Shown: one piece after another, positions 32,432 to 40,727 of the stretch
Position numbering within the stretch: the stretch's first letter is position 1
Layout: every line of letters begins with the position of its first letter
Assembly (NCBI GenBank): GCA_021816925.1
Contig: JAKAWQ010000014.1
Coordinates: 1-64,000, forward strand
Origin: Pseudomonadota bacterium
Lineage (GTDB): Bacteria; Pseudomonadota; Alphaproteobacteria; Acetobacterales; Acetobacteraceae
DNA: 64,000 nucleotides
Direction: 5' to 3'
Made by a program: the position numbers and the translations under genes
The notes under the pieces: model-generated
Told to the model about the DNA's origin: nothing
The model's database searches: none
What the model saw: the letters and a program-made list of their open reading frames with translations, nothing else

Positions 32432-33109
32432 ATGAGCGGGGCGATCGCGGTCGTCGATGCGGCGCTCGGCGCTGTCGCATCGGCGGTTGGCAACAGCACG
32501 GTCGCCGGCGCGCTCGGGTTCGGCGATTTCGCCGCGCTCGGCAGCGTCTCGTTCATGCTGCTCGGCTCGCCCGAGACGCTGGTGCGCGACCGCAAGAGCG
32601 TATTCGCGAAGCTGCCCGTGATCGGTGCGCCGCCGGTTCTGCAATGGATCTACGACGATCTCGAGCAGATCACGATGGGCATCCGGCTGCACAACTGGTG
32701 GTGCGATCCGGACAGCGCGGTGGCGCTCCTCGACAGCGTGCGCGTCTCGCATCAGCCGCAGCCGCTCGTGATGGGGACAGGCATCCCGCTCGCCGGGCTG
32801 CTCGGCGGCGGCGAGGCGAGTCCGGTCGCCGGGCAGTATGTGGTGACTGAGCTCTCGGTGACCGACCTCTGGCGCTACGCGGGCGTGGCGCAGCACATCG
32901 ATTGCAAGCTCGTGCTGAGCCAGTGGCAGCCGGCGCTGCCTCCCGGGGCGCCGAGCATGCAGCCGCCGGGGCCGACGCCTGGGATCATAGGGGCGCCGGC
33001 GGGGCTGACCGCGATCTACGCGGCCGGCGCGACGCTCGGGCTGCCGCTGCCGAGCCTTGGGTTCTCGACGGTGGCGCTCTCGGCGATCGCGCGGGCGGGC
33101 GCGCCATGA
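32432..33109 (+). CDS. Phage tail protein U (P2 gpU family) with C-terminal extension
   Basis: The first 170 residues of the 225-aa protein show the gpU pattern: SFMLLGSPETLVRDRKS, APPVLQWIYDDLEQITMGIR, CDPDSAVALLDSVRV and VAGQYVVTELSVTDLWRYAG. P2 gpU is about 160 aa; here a Pro/Gly-rich extension of about 50 residues is added. It is followed by the X gene with a 4-nt overlap, as in P2-like tails. Confidence 0.85.
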   Translation: MSGAIAVVDAALGAVASAVGNSTVAGALGFGDFAALGSVSFMLLGSPETLVRDRKSVFAKLPVIGAPPVLQWIYDDLEQITMGIRLHNWWCDPDSAVALLDSVRVSHQPQPLVMGTGIPLAGLLGGGEASPVAGQYVVTELSVTDLWRYAGVAQHIDCKLVLSQWQPALPPGAPSMQPPGPTPGIIGAPAGLTAIYAAGATLGLPLPSLGFSTVALSAIARAGAP

Positions 33110-33396
33110 GTGGATCGGTGATGACGCCGGCCGAGTTCGCGGCTGCCTATAATCTCACAGCTGTCGCGGGGGCGCCTCCGGTTGCGCCCTCGGCGGTGCA
33201 ATACGTGACGGGGCCTGCCGACCGGTGGGATATCGTGGCGTGGCGCATCTACGGCGATCCGACGCAGGTGAGCACGGTGATCATGAACAATCCGACGGTG
33301 GCGATCTCGCCGGTGCTGCCGCAGGGGATCACGCTCTATTGCCCGCTGATCGCACCGCCGGCGCCGCCGGCGAACTCGACGCCGTGGAGCCCGTGA
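33106..33396 (+). CDS. Phage tail protein X (LysM-like)
   Basis: The 96-aa protein overlaps the U gene stop by 4 nt (ATGA). The segment DRWDIVAWRIYGDPTQVSTV, then MNNPTVAISPVLPQGITLYC matches gpX, a LysM-like tail component. A Pro-rich C-terminus follows. The tail-order U-X-D is conserved. Confidence 0.85.
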   Translation: MSGSVMTPAEFAAAYNLTAVAGAPPVAPSAVQYVTGPADRWDIVAWRIYGDPTQVSTVIMNNPTVAISPVLPQGITLYCPLIAPPAPPANSTPWSP

Positions 33397-33397
33397 G

Positions 33398-34564
33398 ATG
33401 AGCGGCACCCTGCCGCTGCCGCCGGCGCTGCCGCTGCCTCTGCCACCGACGCCGCCCGCGGGAGGAGCCGCCTCGGCCGCCACGGCCCCCTGGCAGCCCC
33501 CCGTGGGCGCGACCACGAGCCTCGCCGTGCCGCAATGGCAGGTGGTCTACAACGGCACCGACATCTCCGGCGACATCCTGCCGATGGTGACGCAGGTCTC
33601 ATACCAGGAGAACGTCGGCGGCCTGACCGCCACCATGGCGGTCAACGTCGAGGACACGCTCTATCGGTTCCAGCGGTCGAGCTACCCGCAGCAGGGCGAC
33701 ACGATCCAGCTCTCGATCGGCTACGCGGGCGCCGCGCTCGTTCCGTGCGGGAGCTTCGATATCGACAGCTTCGAGGTGGCCGGGCCGCCGGATACCTTCA
33801 CGATGCACGGCATCCAGGCCGGGATCAGAAACGGGCTCAGGACGCGGCGCAACATCGCCTACGAGAACATGACCGTGCCGGAGATCGCGCAGGCGGTCGC
33901 GGCAAGGGACGGCATGACGGCAGTGATCACGCCGACCAGCCCGAACGTCGTCTACAAGCGCGTGACCCAGCACATGGAGACCGATCTCTACTTCCTGCAC
34001 CGGCTGGCGAACCTGCACAATTACGAGTTCACGATCCGCGGCAATCAGCTCGTGTTCTACGGACGGGCGACACTCGAGAGTCAAGCGCCGGCGGATACAA
34101 TCGCGCGAGCGCAGGTGATCAGGTTTGCCTTCTCGAACCAGTCGCTCGCGCACCTCTCTTATGCAAGCGCGCTGGTGACTTATCAGAACCCGAGTGCAAA
34201 GGCTCTCCAGAGCGGGAAGGCCACGAATCCCGCCGCCGCCTCGACCGACCAGTTGCGGCTCGCGCACCGGCTCGAGCAGAACCAGCAAGGCGCGCTCCGG
34301 GCGCAATCCGCGCTCTGGGAGGCGAACATGGAGCAGGCGACGGCGACGCTCACGATGCCGGGGACGATGCTCTACCGCGCCGGCAACACGGTGAACGTCA
34401 AGGGTTTTGGGGTGTGGGATACGATCAAGTATCTGGTCAAGAGCGCGCGGCACGAATTGGCGCCCACCGGCTACGCGACATACCTGAGCCTCAGGAACGT
34501 GGTGGCGGGCTCGGCGGCAAGCGAGAAGGTGGCGCTGCCTCTGCAGAAGGTGCAAGCGCCCTGA
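33398..34564 (+). CDS. Late control / baseplate hub protein D (P2 gpD family)
   Basis: The 388-aa protein has a Pro-rich N-terminal arm, then WQVVYNGTDISGDILPMVTQ, SYQENVGGLTATMAVNVED, and HGIQAGIRNGLRTRRNIAYE. The last third includes MPGTMLYRAGNTVNVKGFGV. These belong to the gpD/gp27-like tube-hub family that connects tail tube and spike. It lies directly upstream of the spike gene. Confidence 0.9.
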   Translation: MSGTLPLPPALPLPLPPTPPAGGAASAATAPWQPPVGATTSLAVPQWQVVYNGTDISGDILPMVTQVSYQENVGGLTATMAVNVEDTLYRFQRSSYPQQGDTIQLSIGYAGAALVPCGSFDIDSFEVAGPPDTFTMHGIQAGIRNGLRTRRNIAYENMTVPEIAQAVAARDGMTAVITPTSPNVVYKRVTQHMETDLYFLHRLANLHNYEFTIRGNQLVFYGRATLESQAPADTIARAQVIRFAFSNQSLAHLSYASALVTYQNPSAKALQSGKATNPAAASTDQLRLAHRLEQNQQGALRAQSALWEANMEQATATLTMPGTMLYRAGNTVNVKGFGVWDTIKYLVKSARHELAPTGYATYLSLRNVVAGSAASEKVALPLQKVQAP

Positions 34565-34617
34565 AAGGGCGCGCAGCATTGCGAGCGAAGCAGGAAGCAA
34601 TCCGGGACGGAGGGATA

Positions 34618-35274
34618 ATGCTGACCGATGCCGATGCCCGCGGCGCCTACTCGCGGCAGTATGTTCCGCCGTTCCGGGTTGGGATCGTGACCGCGCAGCA
34701 GATTTCGCCATTTCCGGCGGCGCGGGTGCAGTTCCCGGACCGGGACAACATCGTGACGTACTGGCTGCCGATCTGCCTGCCGAAGGTGCAGGACGACAAG
34801 TTCTTCTGGATGCCGGACGTGGGCGAGCAGGTGCTCGTGCTGATGGACGAGCACGACGAGAACGGGGCGGTGGTGGGATCGCTCGGCTCGACCGTCGATA
34901 CGGCGCCGGGCTGGGCGACGGCGAACACGTTCGGCGTGCAGTTCAGCGACGGCACCGTTGTACGATACGACCGGGCGGCGCACGCGCTGACGGCGGCGCT
35001 CGGGTCGGGCGGCAGCGCCACCATCTCGACGCCGCTCGGCAACCAGGTGGTGCTCGACAACGCCGGCAACGTCGGCCTGACGGCCGGCCCGGGTGGCAAG
35101 GTGACGTTCAGCAACGGCTCTGCACCGAACGATGCACTGGCGCTCGTGAGCAAGCTGGTGGCGGCCTTCAACGCACATATCCACCCCGATCCGCAGGGCG
35201 GAGATACCGGCGTTCCGACCGTGCAGTGGACGGCGAGCACGGTCGAGTCGATAACAACCGCAGTCACGGACTGA
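34618..35274 (+). CDS. Baseplate spike protein V (P2 gpV family)
   Basis: The 218-aa protein starts at an ATG preceded by GGACGGAGGGATA. It has an OB-fold region (VGIVTAQQISPFPAARVQFP) and WMPDVGEQVLVLMDEHDENG, then a repetitive beta-helix (FSDGTVVRYDRAAHALTAAL). The tip contains AFNAHIHPDPQGGDTGVP with the H-I-H apex motif that binds a metal ion in P2 gpV. It would be the membrane-puncturing tip. Confidence 0.9.
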   Translation: MLTDADARGAYSRQYVPPFRVGIVTAQQISPFPAARVQFPDRDNIVTYWLPICLPKVQDDKFFWMPDVGEQVLVLMDEHDENGAVVGSLGSTVDTAPGWATANTFGVQFSDGTVVRYDRAAHALTAALGSGGSATISTPLGNQVVLDNAGNVGLTAGPGGKVTFSNGSAPNDALALVSKLVAAFNAHIHPDPQGGDTGVPTVQWTASTVESITTAVTD

Positions 35275-35277
35275 GAG

Positions 35278-35739
35278 ATGTCCGGAACCGGACCGTCCGG
35301 CGGCTCGGCTGTTACTCTTGCGCAAATTACCAGCGCCGACTGGAGCCTGATGCTCGACCGCACGGCTGGGGGCGCCCCTGGCAGCGGGATCGGGCAGGTG
35401 GTGCAGAGCCTCGCCGACGTGGGGCAGTGCATCGCGATCATCCTCGGCACGATGCCGGGCGAGGACCCGTGGCGCCCTACGTTCGGATGTGACCTGACGC
35501 AGTTCATCGACCGGCCTCTGCCGGCGGCGATGCCGGCGATCGTGGCGGCGGTGGCGACGGCAATCGAGACGTGGGAGCCGAGAGTGAAGGTGCTGAAGGT
35601 GACGGCGGTCGCGGGCGGCGCGGCGGCCCCCGCGACGCTCACGGTGAGCGTGACCTGGCAGATTGACCTCGGGACGAACGCGCCGCCATCGGGGACGATC
35701 GGCGCGCTCAGCCCGCAGACGACGGTGGTGACGCTATGA
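35278..35739 (+). CDS. Baseplate wedge protein W (gp25-like)
   Basis: The 153-aa product carries the gp25-like core: QSLADVGQCIAIILGTMPGE then DPWRPTFGCDLTQFIDRP and ALETWEPR-type helix (ATAIETWEPRVKVLKVTA). It overlaps the J gene by 4 nt. It anchors sheath to baseplate in contractile tails. Confidence 0.88.
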   Translation: MSGTGPSGGSAVTLAQITSADWSLMLDRTAGGAPGSGIGQVVQSLADVGQCIAIILGTMPGEDPWRPTFGCDLTQFIDRPLPAAMPAIVAAVATAIETWEPRVKVLKVTAVAGGAAAPATLTVSVTWQIDLGTNAPPSGTIGALSPQTTVVTL

Positions 35740-36947
35740 GCAACTCGATCACGAGCCTGCCGCCGCCGGTCTTCCTGAACGATGCGGACGGGCTCGATCC
35801 GAACCTGATCCTCGCCGACATGATCGCGGCCTTCCAGAACGCGAGCGGGCGCACGCTCTATCCCGCCCAGGTCGAGCGGCTGCTGATCAACCTCTACGCC
35901 TACCGCGAGGCGCTGGTCCGGAACGCGATCCAGTACACCGGCCAGCAGAACCTGCTCGCGTATGCGACCTACCCGATGATCGACTATCTCGGGCAGCTCC
36001 TCGGCGTGACCCGGCTGGCGAGCGTGGCGGCCACGTGCACCATCCAGTTCACCATGACGGGCGCGCTCACGGTGCCGCTCACGATCGATGCCGGCACGCA
36101 AGTCGGCACCAGCGACGGCAACTTCCTCTTTGCGACGAATGCTGCCTTGGTGATCCAGACCGGCGCGACGAGCGGCAGCGTGGCGGCCACCTGCACGACG
36201 ACGGGGAGCGCCGCCAACGGCTATCTCGCCGGGCAGGTGGACGTGCTGATCGGCGCCAATGCACTCATCGCGAGCGTCGCCAACACGACGGCGACGGCCG
36301 GAGGATCTGACACCGAGAGCGACGATCATCTCCGGACGCGGATCCAGGCGGCGCCGAACCAGTTCTCGACCGCGGGCCCGAGCGGCTCCTACAACTACTG
36401 GACGCTCACCGCGGATGCGACGATCGCGGCGGCGGACATCTATTCGCCGGCGCCCGGCCAGGTTGCGGTCTATGTGCTCACGGGGCCGATCACGGTGCAG
36501 CCGGCGGCGAGCCCGAACAGCGCCGGCATCCCGAGCGCGGGGGTGATCGCCGAAGTGGTGGCGGTCCTGAACGGCGCCACGGTGCGGCCGCTCACGGACA
36601 CGGTAAGCGTCGCTGCCGTGACCGAGGTGGATTACACCGTGACCGCAACGGTGACGATGTATGCCAACGCCCCGAGCACGGCGGAGGCGGCCGCCTACAC
36701 TGCCGCGCAGCAGCTCGCGCTCAACCTTGCGAATGGGGTGCGCACGGATCTCGTGCCGTCGCAGTGGGTCGCGGCGCTCTCCGTCGCCGGCGTCTACGAG
36801 GTCACGCTGACACTGGCCGCGAGCATCGGCGGCACGCCTCTGACGCCTCTCGGCGACGGGCGGTTCGTCCTGCAGCCGGGCCAGTGGGCGAACTGCACGG
36901 CGATCACGCTGACATATCAGACTTCGCTCGAGGAGGAGCCGCTGTGA
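35736..36947 (+). CDS. Baseplate J protein
   Basis: The 403-aa protein is a J-family wedge subunit: LPPPVFLNDADGLDPNLILA, YPAQVERLLINLYAYREALV, NLLAYATYPMIDYLGQLLGV, and later GGSDTESDDHLRTRIQAAP and GPSGSYNYWTLTADATIAAA. It is bracketed by W and I genes with 4-nt overlaps, the standard arrangement. Confidence 0.92.
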   Translation: MSNSITSLPPPVFLNDADGLDPNLILADMIAAFQNASGRTLYPAQVERLLINLYAYREALVRNAIQYTGQQNLLAYATYPMIDYLGQLLGVTRLASVAATCTIQFTMTGALTVPLTIDAGTQVGTSDGNFLFATNAALVIQTGATSGSVAATCTTTGSAANGYLAGQVDVLIGANALIASVANTTATAGGSDTESDDHLRTRIQAAPNQFSTAGPSGSYNYWTLTADATIAAADIYSPAPGQVAVYVLTGPITVQPAASPNSAGIPSAGVIAEVVAVLNGATVRPLTDTVSVAAVTEVDYTVTATVTMYANAPSTAEAAAYTAAQQLALNLANGVRTDLVPSQWVAALSVAGVYEVTLTLAASIGGTPLTPLGDGRFVLQPGQWANCTAITLTYQTSLEEEPL

Positions 36948-37693
36948 GCGGCACCATCGGCTCCAGCCTGACGGCGCCGGGCTCGATCAACGATGCGCGG
37001 ACCAAGGCACACCTTGCGATCGGGCAGAGGCTCGGCACGATCGACCTCACGCCGCTCCTGATCTACACGGTGACGAGTGCGCCCGCCTCGGCGCTCCCGT
37101 TCCTCGCGTGGCAGTTCGACGTTTCCTCGCCGTTCTATTCGCTTCTGGCGAGCGGCGCGGCGCAGCAGACGCTGATCGAGAACGCGATCCAGCTGCATCG
37201 CTACAACGGCACGCTCTACGCCGTCACGACGATCATGGCGACGCTCGGATTCCCGGATGTCACGGTGGAGGAGGGCCAAGCGAGCTGGGGCGGCGCGACG
37301 TGGCCGGCCAACGAGGGGTGGGCGGTCTTTCGCGTCTATGCGAACGATGTGACGATGCCGGTCAGCGCCATGACGGAGGCGCTGGCGGTGGCGGCGATCA
37401 ACTTCTTCAAGCCCGAGCGCTCCTGGCTCGATTCTCTCTGGTTCGCCGCCGCACCGCTCGCCGATGCGGTGACGGTGAGCGACTTCATCGTGATCGTCGC
37501 TGAGGGCCAGATCGCGGAAGCGCCGCTCGAAGTGACCGATTACGTGAGCGTGACGGGCTGGACGCTCGCCGACACCAAGACCATCGCGCCGCTCTACAGC
37601 GCGCATTTCTATCATGCCGGGATCCTGGATGGGCCGCCGCAGCCGGCGGTAGCGGATTCCGGTCTTGTCATCAATGGAGTTCCAACGGAGTGA
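36944..37693 (+). CDS. Phage tail protein I
   Basis: GTG 36944 overlaps the J stop and follows GAGGAGGAGCC. The 249-aa protein contains LIENAIQLHRYNGTLYAVTT, then LGFPDVTVEEGQASWGGATW and INFFKPERSWLDSLWFA, the gpI family pattern (the region that connects baseplate to fibres). The C-terminal 70 residues are a variable extension. Confidence 0.85.
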   Translation: MSGTIGSSLTAPGSINDARTKAHLAIGQRLGTIDLTPLLIYTVTSAPASALPFLAWQFDVSSPFYSLLASGAAQQTLIENAIQLHRYNGTLYAVTTIMATLGFPDVTVEEGQASWGGATWPANEGWAVFRVYANDVTMPVSAMTEALAVAAINFFKPERSWLDSLWFAAAPLADAVTVSDFIVIVAEGQIAEAPLEVTDYVSVTGWTLADTKTIAPLYSAHFYHAGILDGPPQPAVADSGLVINGVPTE

Positions 37694-37697
37694 CAAC

Positions 37698-38606
37698 ATG
37701 AGAAGGTGGCAGAGGACCGTCCGCTGGGAGCGCACCGTGCGCCGGGAGCGGACCGTCCGCCCGACCGGCCGTATCCGCCTCTGGCGGGTGGCAGCGGACC
37801 ATCCGCACGGCGAGCGTTTCTGGGAGGGCGACAATCTGGTGGTGAATGCCGGGCTGCCGGCGTTCGCCGAGCAGGCGGGCGGCAACAACAGCTACCAGGT
37901 GGCCGCCGTCGGGTTCGGCAGCGGATCGACCGCCGTTACCGTCAACGACACCGACCTGACCGGGCCGGAGAAGTACTACAACGCGGTCGGGACGGCGACG
38001 TTCCCGAGCGGCGGGACGGTGCAGCTCGCGTTCGCGATCCAGGCTGCGGACTATGCCGCCTATGGCCTGACGATCCAGGAGATCGGGCTCTTCAGCAATC
38101 CGCCGACCGCGGTCACGCTGCCGGCAGTCGCCGGGTTCAGCTATCCGGCCTGGGCGGCGAGCAGCGCGCAGCCGGTCGGCAATCTGGTGAAGAGCGCGGC
38201 GGGCAATCCGTTCCGCTCGACGACGCCGCCGGCGTGGCCGGCGAGCACGAGCGAAGCGGTCGGTCATCTGATCATCGATTCCAACGGCAATCTACAGAAA
38301 TGCACGACGGCGGGCACGACGGGCTCGGCGCATCCTGCCTGGGCGACGACGGTCAACAGCACGACGGCCGACAATACCGTGACGTGGACCTGCGAGGCGC
38401 TCTCCGGCTACACGCCGACGACCGGTGCGAGCGTGCCGAGCTGGGTGACGACCGCAATCGGCGCCTTCACGTACGACAACACGGTTGCGTGGACCTGGCT
38501 CGCCGGCCTCGCGCTGCCGACGCCGATGATCGCGCACGCGGTGGTGCCGAGCTTCGCGTTCACCGGCTCTGCGTCCTATTCCGGCACGTGGTCGCTCACA
38601 TTCTGA
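37698..38606 (+). CDS. Tail fibre-like protein with Arg-rich repeat N-terminus and binding modules
   Basis: The 302-aa product has an N-terminus of three ERTVR-type repeats (RRWQRTVRWERTVRRERTVR), then a domain FWEGDNLVVNAGLPAFAEQA and GLTIQEIGLFSNPPTAVTLP typical of phage tail surface proteins. The C-terminal half contains modules of the form GNLQKCTTAGTTGSAHPAW...TVTWTC (about residue 195-235). These are similar to the insert in the connector protein at 14883-15737. It probably binds cell-surface glycans. Confidence 0.72.
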   Translation: MRRWQRTVRWERTVRRERTVRPTGRIRLWRVAADHPHGERFWEGDNLVVNAGLPAFAEQAGGNNSYQVAAVGFGSGSTAVTVNDTDLTGPEKYYNAVGTATFPSGGTVQLAFAIQAADYAAYGLTIQEIGLFSNPPTAVTLPAVAGFSYPAWAASSAQPVGNLVKSAAGNPFRSTTPPAWPASTSEAVGHLIIDSNGNLQKCTTAGTTGSAHPAWATTVNSTTADNTVTWTCEALSGYTPTTGASVPSWVTTAIGAFTYDNTVAWTWLAGLALPTPMIAHAVVPSFAFTGSASYSGTWSLTF

Positions 38607-38616
38607 GGGCTGAACG

Positions 38617-39477
38617 ATGGCAAACCTGATCGACTCGCCGTCCTACACGGTGAACGGGGTCTACCAGATCGCGCAGACCGACAAGGTGGAGGGCGCGGCC
38701 ACGGGGGCGAGCTTCGGCGGCATCGGCGTCTCGAACGAGCCGCACCAGAATCTCGCGAACCGGACGGCATTTCTCTACGGGCGGCAGAACACGAACATCG
38801 GGAACATCACGACGCTGCAAGGGCAGGTCAGTGCGCTTCTGGGCCTCGTTGGCCTGCACGGGTTCCAGGCCATCACGAGCGTCGGAACGCAGTACTGGAC
38901 GGCCCCGACATACACGGATGTCGCGACCTATCTGGCGCTTTTCATCATTACGGGCGGCGGCGGGGGAGGCTCCAACAGCGCCGGCACGACCCCGGGCGCC
39001 GAGTATGCGAGCGGCGCGGGCGGTGGCGCGGGTGCCACGATCATCGGGACGCTGCAAGTCACGGGCGGTGAGACATATTCGATGACCATCGGCGCCGGGG
39101 GAGGTTCCCAGAGCAATGGTGCCAGCACCATTCTTTATGCGCCAAACGGGAATACTCTCGCCGAGGCGGCGCCGGGTGGCGGCGCGGCATTTCAAAGTGC
39201 AACGACCAGCGCAGGGGTGGGCACACTCGCCGGTTCGGCCCTCTATGCGCCGTTCTCCGGTTTCATTCTTCCGAACGGCCAGGGCGGGGACGGGCAGAGC
39301 GGCGCGTTCAGCGGCGTCGGCGGCCAGGGCTGCGCATCGTTCTGGGGAGCCGGAATGCGTTCATTTGCGACGGTTGCGGTGTCTCCCGGGGCCTATGGCA
39401 GCGGCGGCGGGGGCTCGTACGCCGGCGTTGGGAACGGCGGCAGCGGGCAGGGCGGCGCCGCATTCATTCTCTGGTAG
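38617..39477 (+). CDS. Tail fibre with polyglycine-rich tip
   Basis: The N-terminal 75 residues of the 286-aa protein (IDSPSYTVNGVYQIAQTDKV, EPHQNLANRTAFLYGRQNTN) form a fibre attachment domain, followed by a short coiled region (GNITTLQGQVSALLGLVG). The C-terminal 190 residues contain a beta-strand core and clusters of Gly (GGGGGGSN, GGGAGATI, GGGGSYAGVGNGGSGQGG). This resembles polyglycine receptor-binding tips in T2-type adhesins. It is the last gene of the phage cluster. Confidence 0.78.
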   Translation: MANLIDSPSYTVNGVYQIAQTDKVEGAATGASFGGIGVSNEPHQNLANRTAFLYGRQNTNIGNITTLQGQVSALLGLVGLHGFQAITSVGTQYWTAPTYTDVATYLALFIITGGGGGGSNSAGTTPGAEYASGAGGGAGATIIGTLQVTGGETYSMTIGAGGGSQSNGASTILYAPNGNTLAEAAPGGGAAFQSATTSAGVGTLAGSALYAPFSGFILPNGQGGDGQSGAFSGVGGQGCASFWGAGMRSFATVAVSPGAYGSGGGGSYAGVGNGGSGQGGAAFILW

Positions 39478-39567
39478 GCAGCGGCCCCTTTCTCTCGTCT
39501 CTCATACCAAGCGGCGATGAGGCTGACCCATGTTTTCGCGGGCCAACGCGGCGGAGGACGGCCGGGC

Positions 39568-39591
39568 CCCCATTGCGCTCGCGCAATGGGG
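39568..39591. terminator. Perfect hairpin downstream of the fibre gene
   Basis: CCCCATTGCG, loop CTCG, CGCAATGGGG: a 10-bp perfect stem with a 4-nt loop 91 bp after the last phage gene. There is no T-tract, so termination would not be classical rho-independent; it may instead be a REP-like element. A second imperfect hairpin follows at 39615-39644. Confidence 0.5.
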
Positions 39592-39614
39592 ACCCGGTGC
39601 GGCGGGCGGCATGG

Positions 39615-39644
39615 ATTGCTGCGGCGGCGTTGCCGCCTCGCAAT
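39615..39644. repeat. REP-like palindromic element
   Basis: ATTGCTGCGGCGGC...GCCGCCTCGCAAT folds on itself with matching ATTGC/GCAAT ends and GCGGC/GCCGC inner stems. The right end plus the following bases (CTCGCAATGACGG) resembles the tail of the 51-bp units at the window start (CTCGCGATGACG). It may therefore be a member of a dispersed repeat family. Confidence 0.5.
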
Positions 39645-39770
39645 GACGGGGTTGGGGGTGGGCGCGGCGCACGATGGCGAGAGGTGAGGGAGGTCGCCGC
39701 GAGGGTGAAGGGCCGGTCGCATCGACGGCTGGTATAAATCCCACGCCAAAGCCGCTGCCGGCCGGTTTGC

Positions 39771-40604
39771 CTACGCCGCGGGAAACAGCGTCTTCGGCGA
39801 GGGTTCCGTGCGCGTGTAGTCGATCGCGCAGTAGGGCCCGCCCTGGTAGCGCTCCTCGACCGGGTTGCCGCTCACGTTCCCCTGCTGCCCGGGGATGAAA
39901 GGATCGGCTGAATCCTCGGGTGCCCAGCCGATCACGGCACGGCCGTCCCGACCCCAGAAGCCGCGCGCATTGTTCGAAGCCCCCCAGATCACCAGAGTGC
40001 CCACCGCCGGCGCGAGCGTTGCCTGCATCACGAGGCGAACGAGGTCCGCATAGGAAAGCCAGATCGCGAGCGTGCGCGCGTTGTTGACCTTGGGGCGGCA
40101 GCCGCCGATCCTGAGATTGACGTTCTCCACGCCGTGCTTGTCCCAGTAGAGGCGGCCCAGCAGCTCGCCATAGGCCTTCGAGACGCCGTAATAGCCGTCC
40201 GGGCGAAACTGGCAGTCGTGGTCGAGCCGCTCGCTCCGCTCATGGAAGCCGATCGCGTGGTTGGAGGAGGCGAACACCACGCGCGCGCGTTCCCGGCGCG
40301 CCGCCTCGTACACGTGGTAAAGGCCCTGGATGTTCGGCCCGAGCACCTCCGCGAACGGCCGCTCGACCGACACCCCGCCGAAATGCAGGATGGTGCCGCA
40401 GTTCTCGGCGAGGCGGAGGATCGCCATCCCGTCGGCGAGATCTGCCCGGGTGAAGCCCGCACCCGCCGGCAGCGGATCCGGGAAGGGTCGGATGTCGGTG
40501 AGCCGGAGCGGCCAGCCTGCGGCCCCGAGTTCTTTGGCGAGCACGCGCCCGAGCGCGCCCGAGGCGCCGGTGAGCAGAACGGGCCTCGCCGGAATTTCAT
40601 CCAT
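39771..40604 (-). CDS. udh: Uronate dehydrogenase-like NAD-dependent SDR
   Basis: The 277-aa protein is an extended SDR with LLTGASGALGRVL (residues 10-22), the active-site Tyr139 and Lys143 in YYGVSK, and FASSNHAIGFHERSERLDHD. It also has RPDGYYGVSKAYGELLGRLY and WLSYADLVRLVMQATLAP, segments matching bacterial uronate dehydrogenases that oxidise galacturonate or glucuronate to lactones. It diverges from the amidase gene. The substrate is inferred from family pattern, not proven. Confidence 0.8.
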   Translation of the reverse strand: MDEIPARPVLLTGASGALGRVLAKELGAAGWPLRLTDIRPFPDPLPAGAGFTRADLADGMAILRLAENCGTILHFGGVSVERPFAEVLGPNIQGLYHVYEAARRERARVVFASSNHAIGFHERSERLDHDCQFRPDGYYGVSKAYGELLGRLYWDKHGVENVNLRIGGCRPKVNNARTLAIWLSYADLVRLVMQATLAPAVGTLVIWGASNNARGFWGRDGRAVIGWAPEDSADPFIPGQQGNVSGNPVEERYQGGPYCAIDYTRTEPSPKTLFPAA

Positions 40605-40727
40605 CCTCGTCTCCTCTTTCTCCTCGCAGGTTCCCCGGCCCGCGCGCAGCGGTCAACCGGCGCTCCCGCGCCGTCGCTGCCAGCGCATGCACTTGCTCCG
40701 CGTAACGCGGCGCGGCAACCTCTCTCG

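Larger units (their letters stand above)
6893..39477 (+). mobile_element. Contractile-tailed phage structural cluster (prophage remnant or GTA-like)
   Basis: About 32.6 kb of almost uniformly plus-strand genes encode packaging, capsid, contractile tail, lysis and fibre functions in a Mu/P2-mosaic order. The cluster includes both terminase subunits, portal, protease, capsid, sheath, tube, tape measure, baseplate W/J/I, spike V, endolysin and holin. No integrase, excisionase, repressor, DNA replication gene, Mu-type transposase or antirepressor is visible in it or at its edges. The edges are set by the first and last recognisable phage genes, because no att duplication could be found. Confidence 0.85.
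39478..39770. other. Right junction of the phage cluster, no gene
   Basis: This 293-bp gap holds the two hairpin elements above and no supported coding frame. It shows no detectable repeat of the left junction. It ends at the stop of the uronate dehydrogenase gene, which reads toward the phage. Confidence 0.5.
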
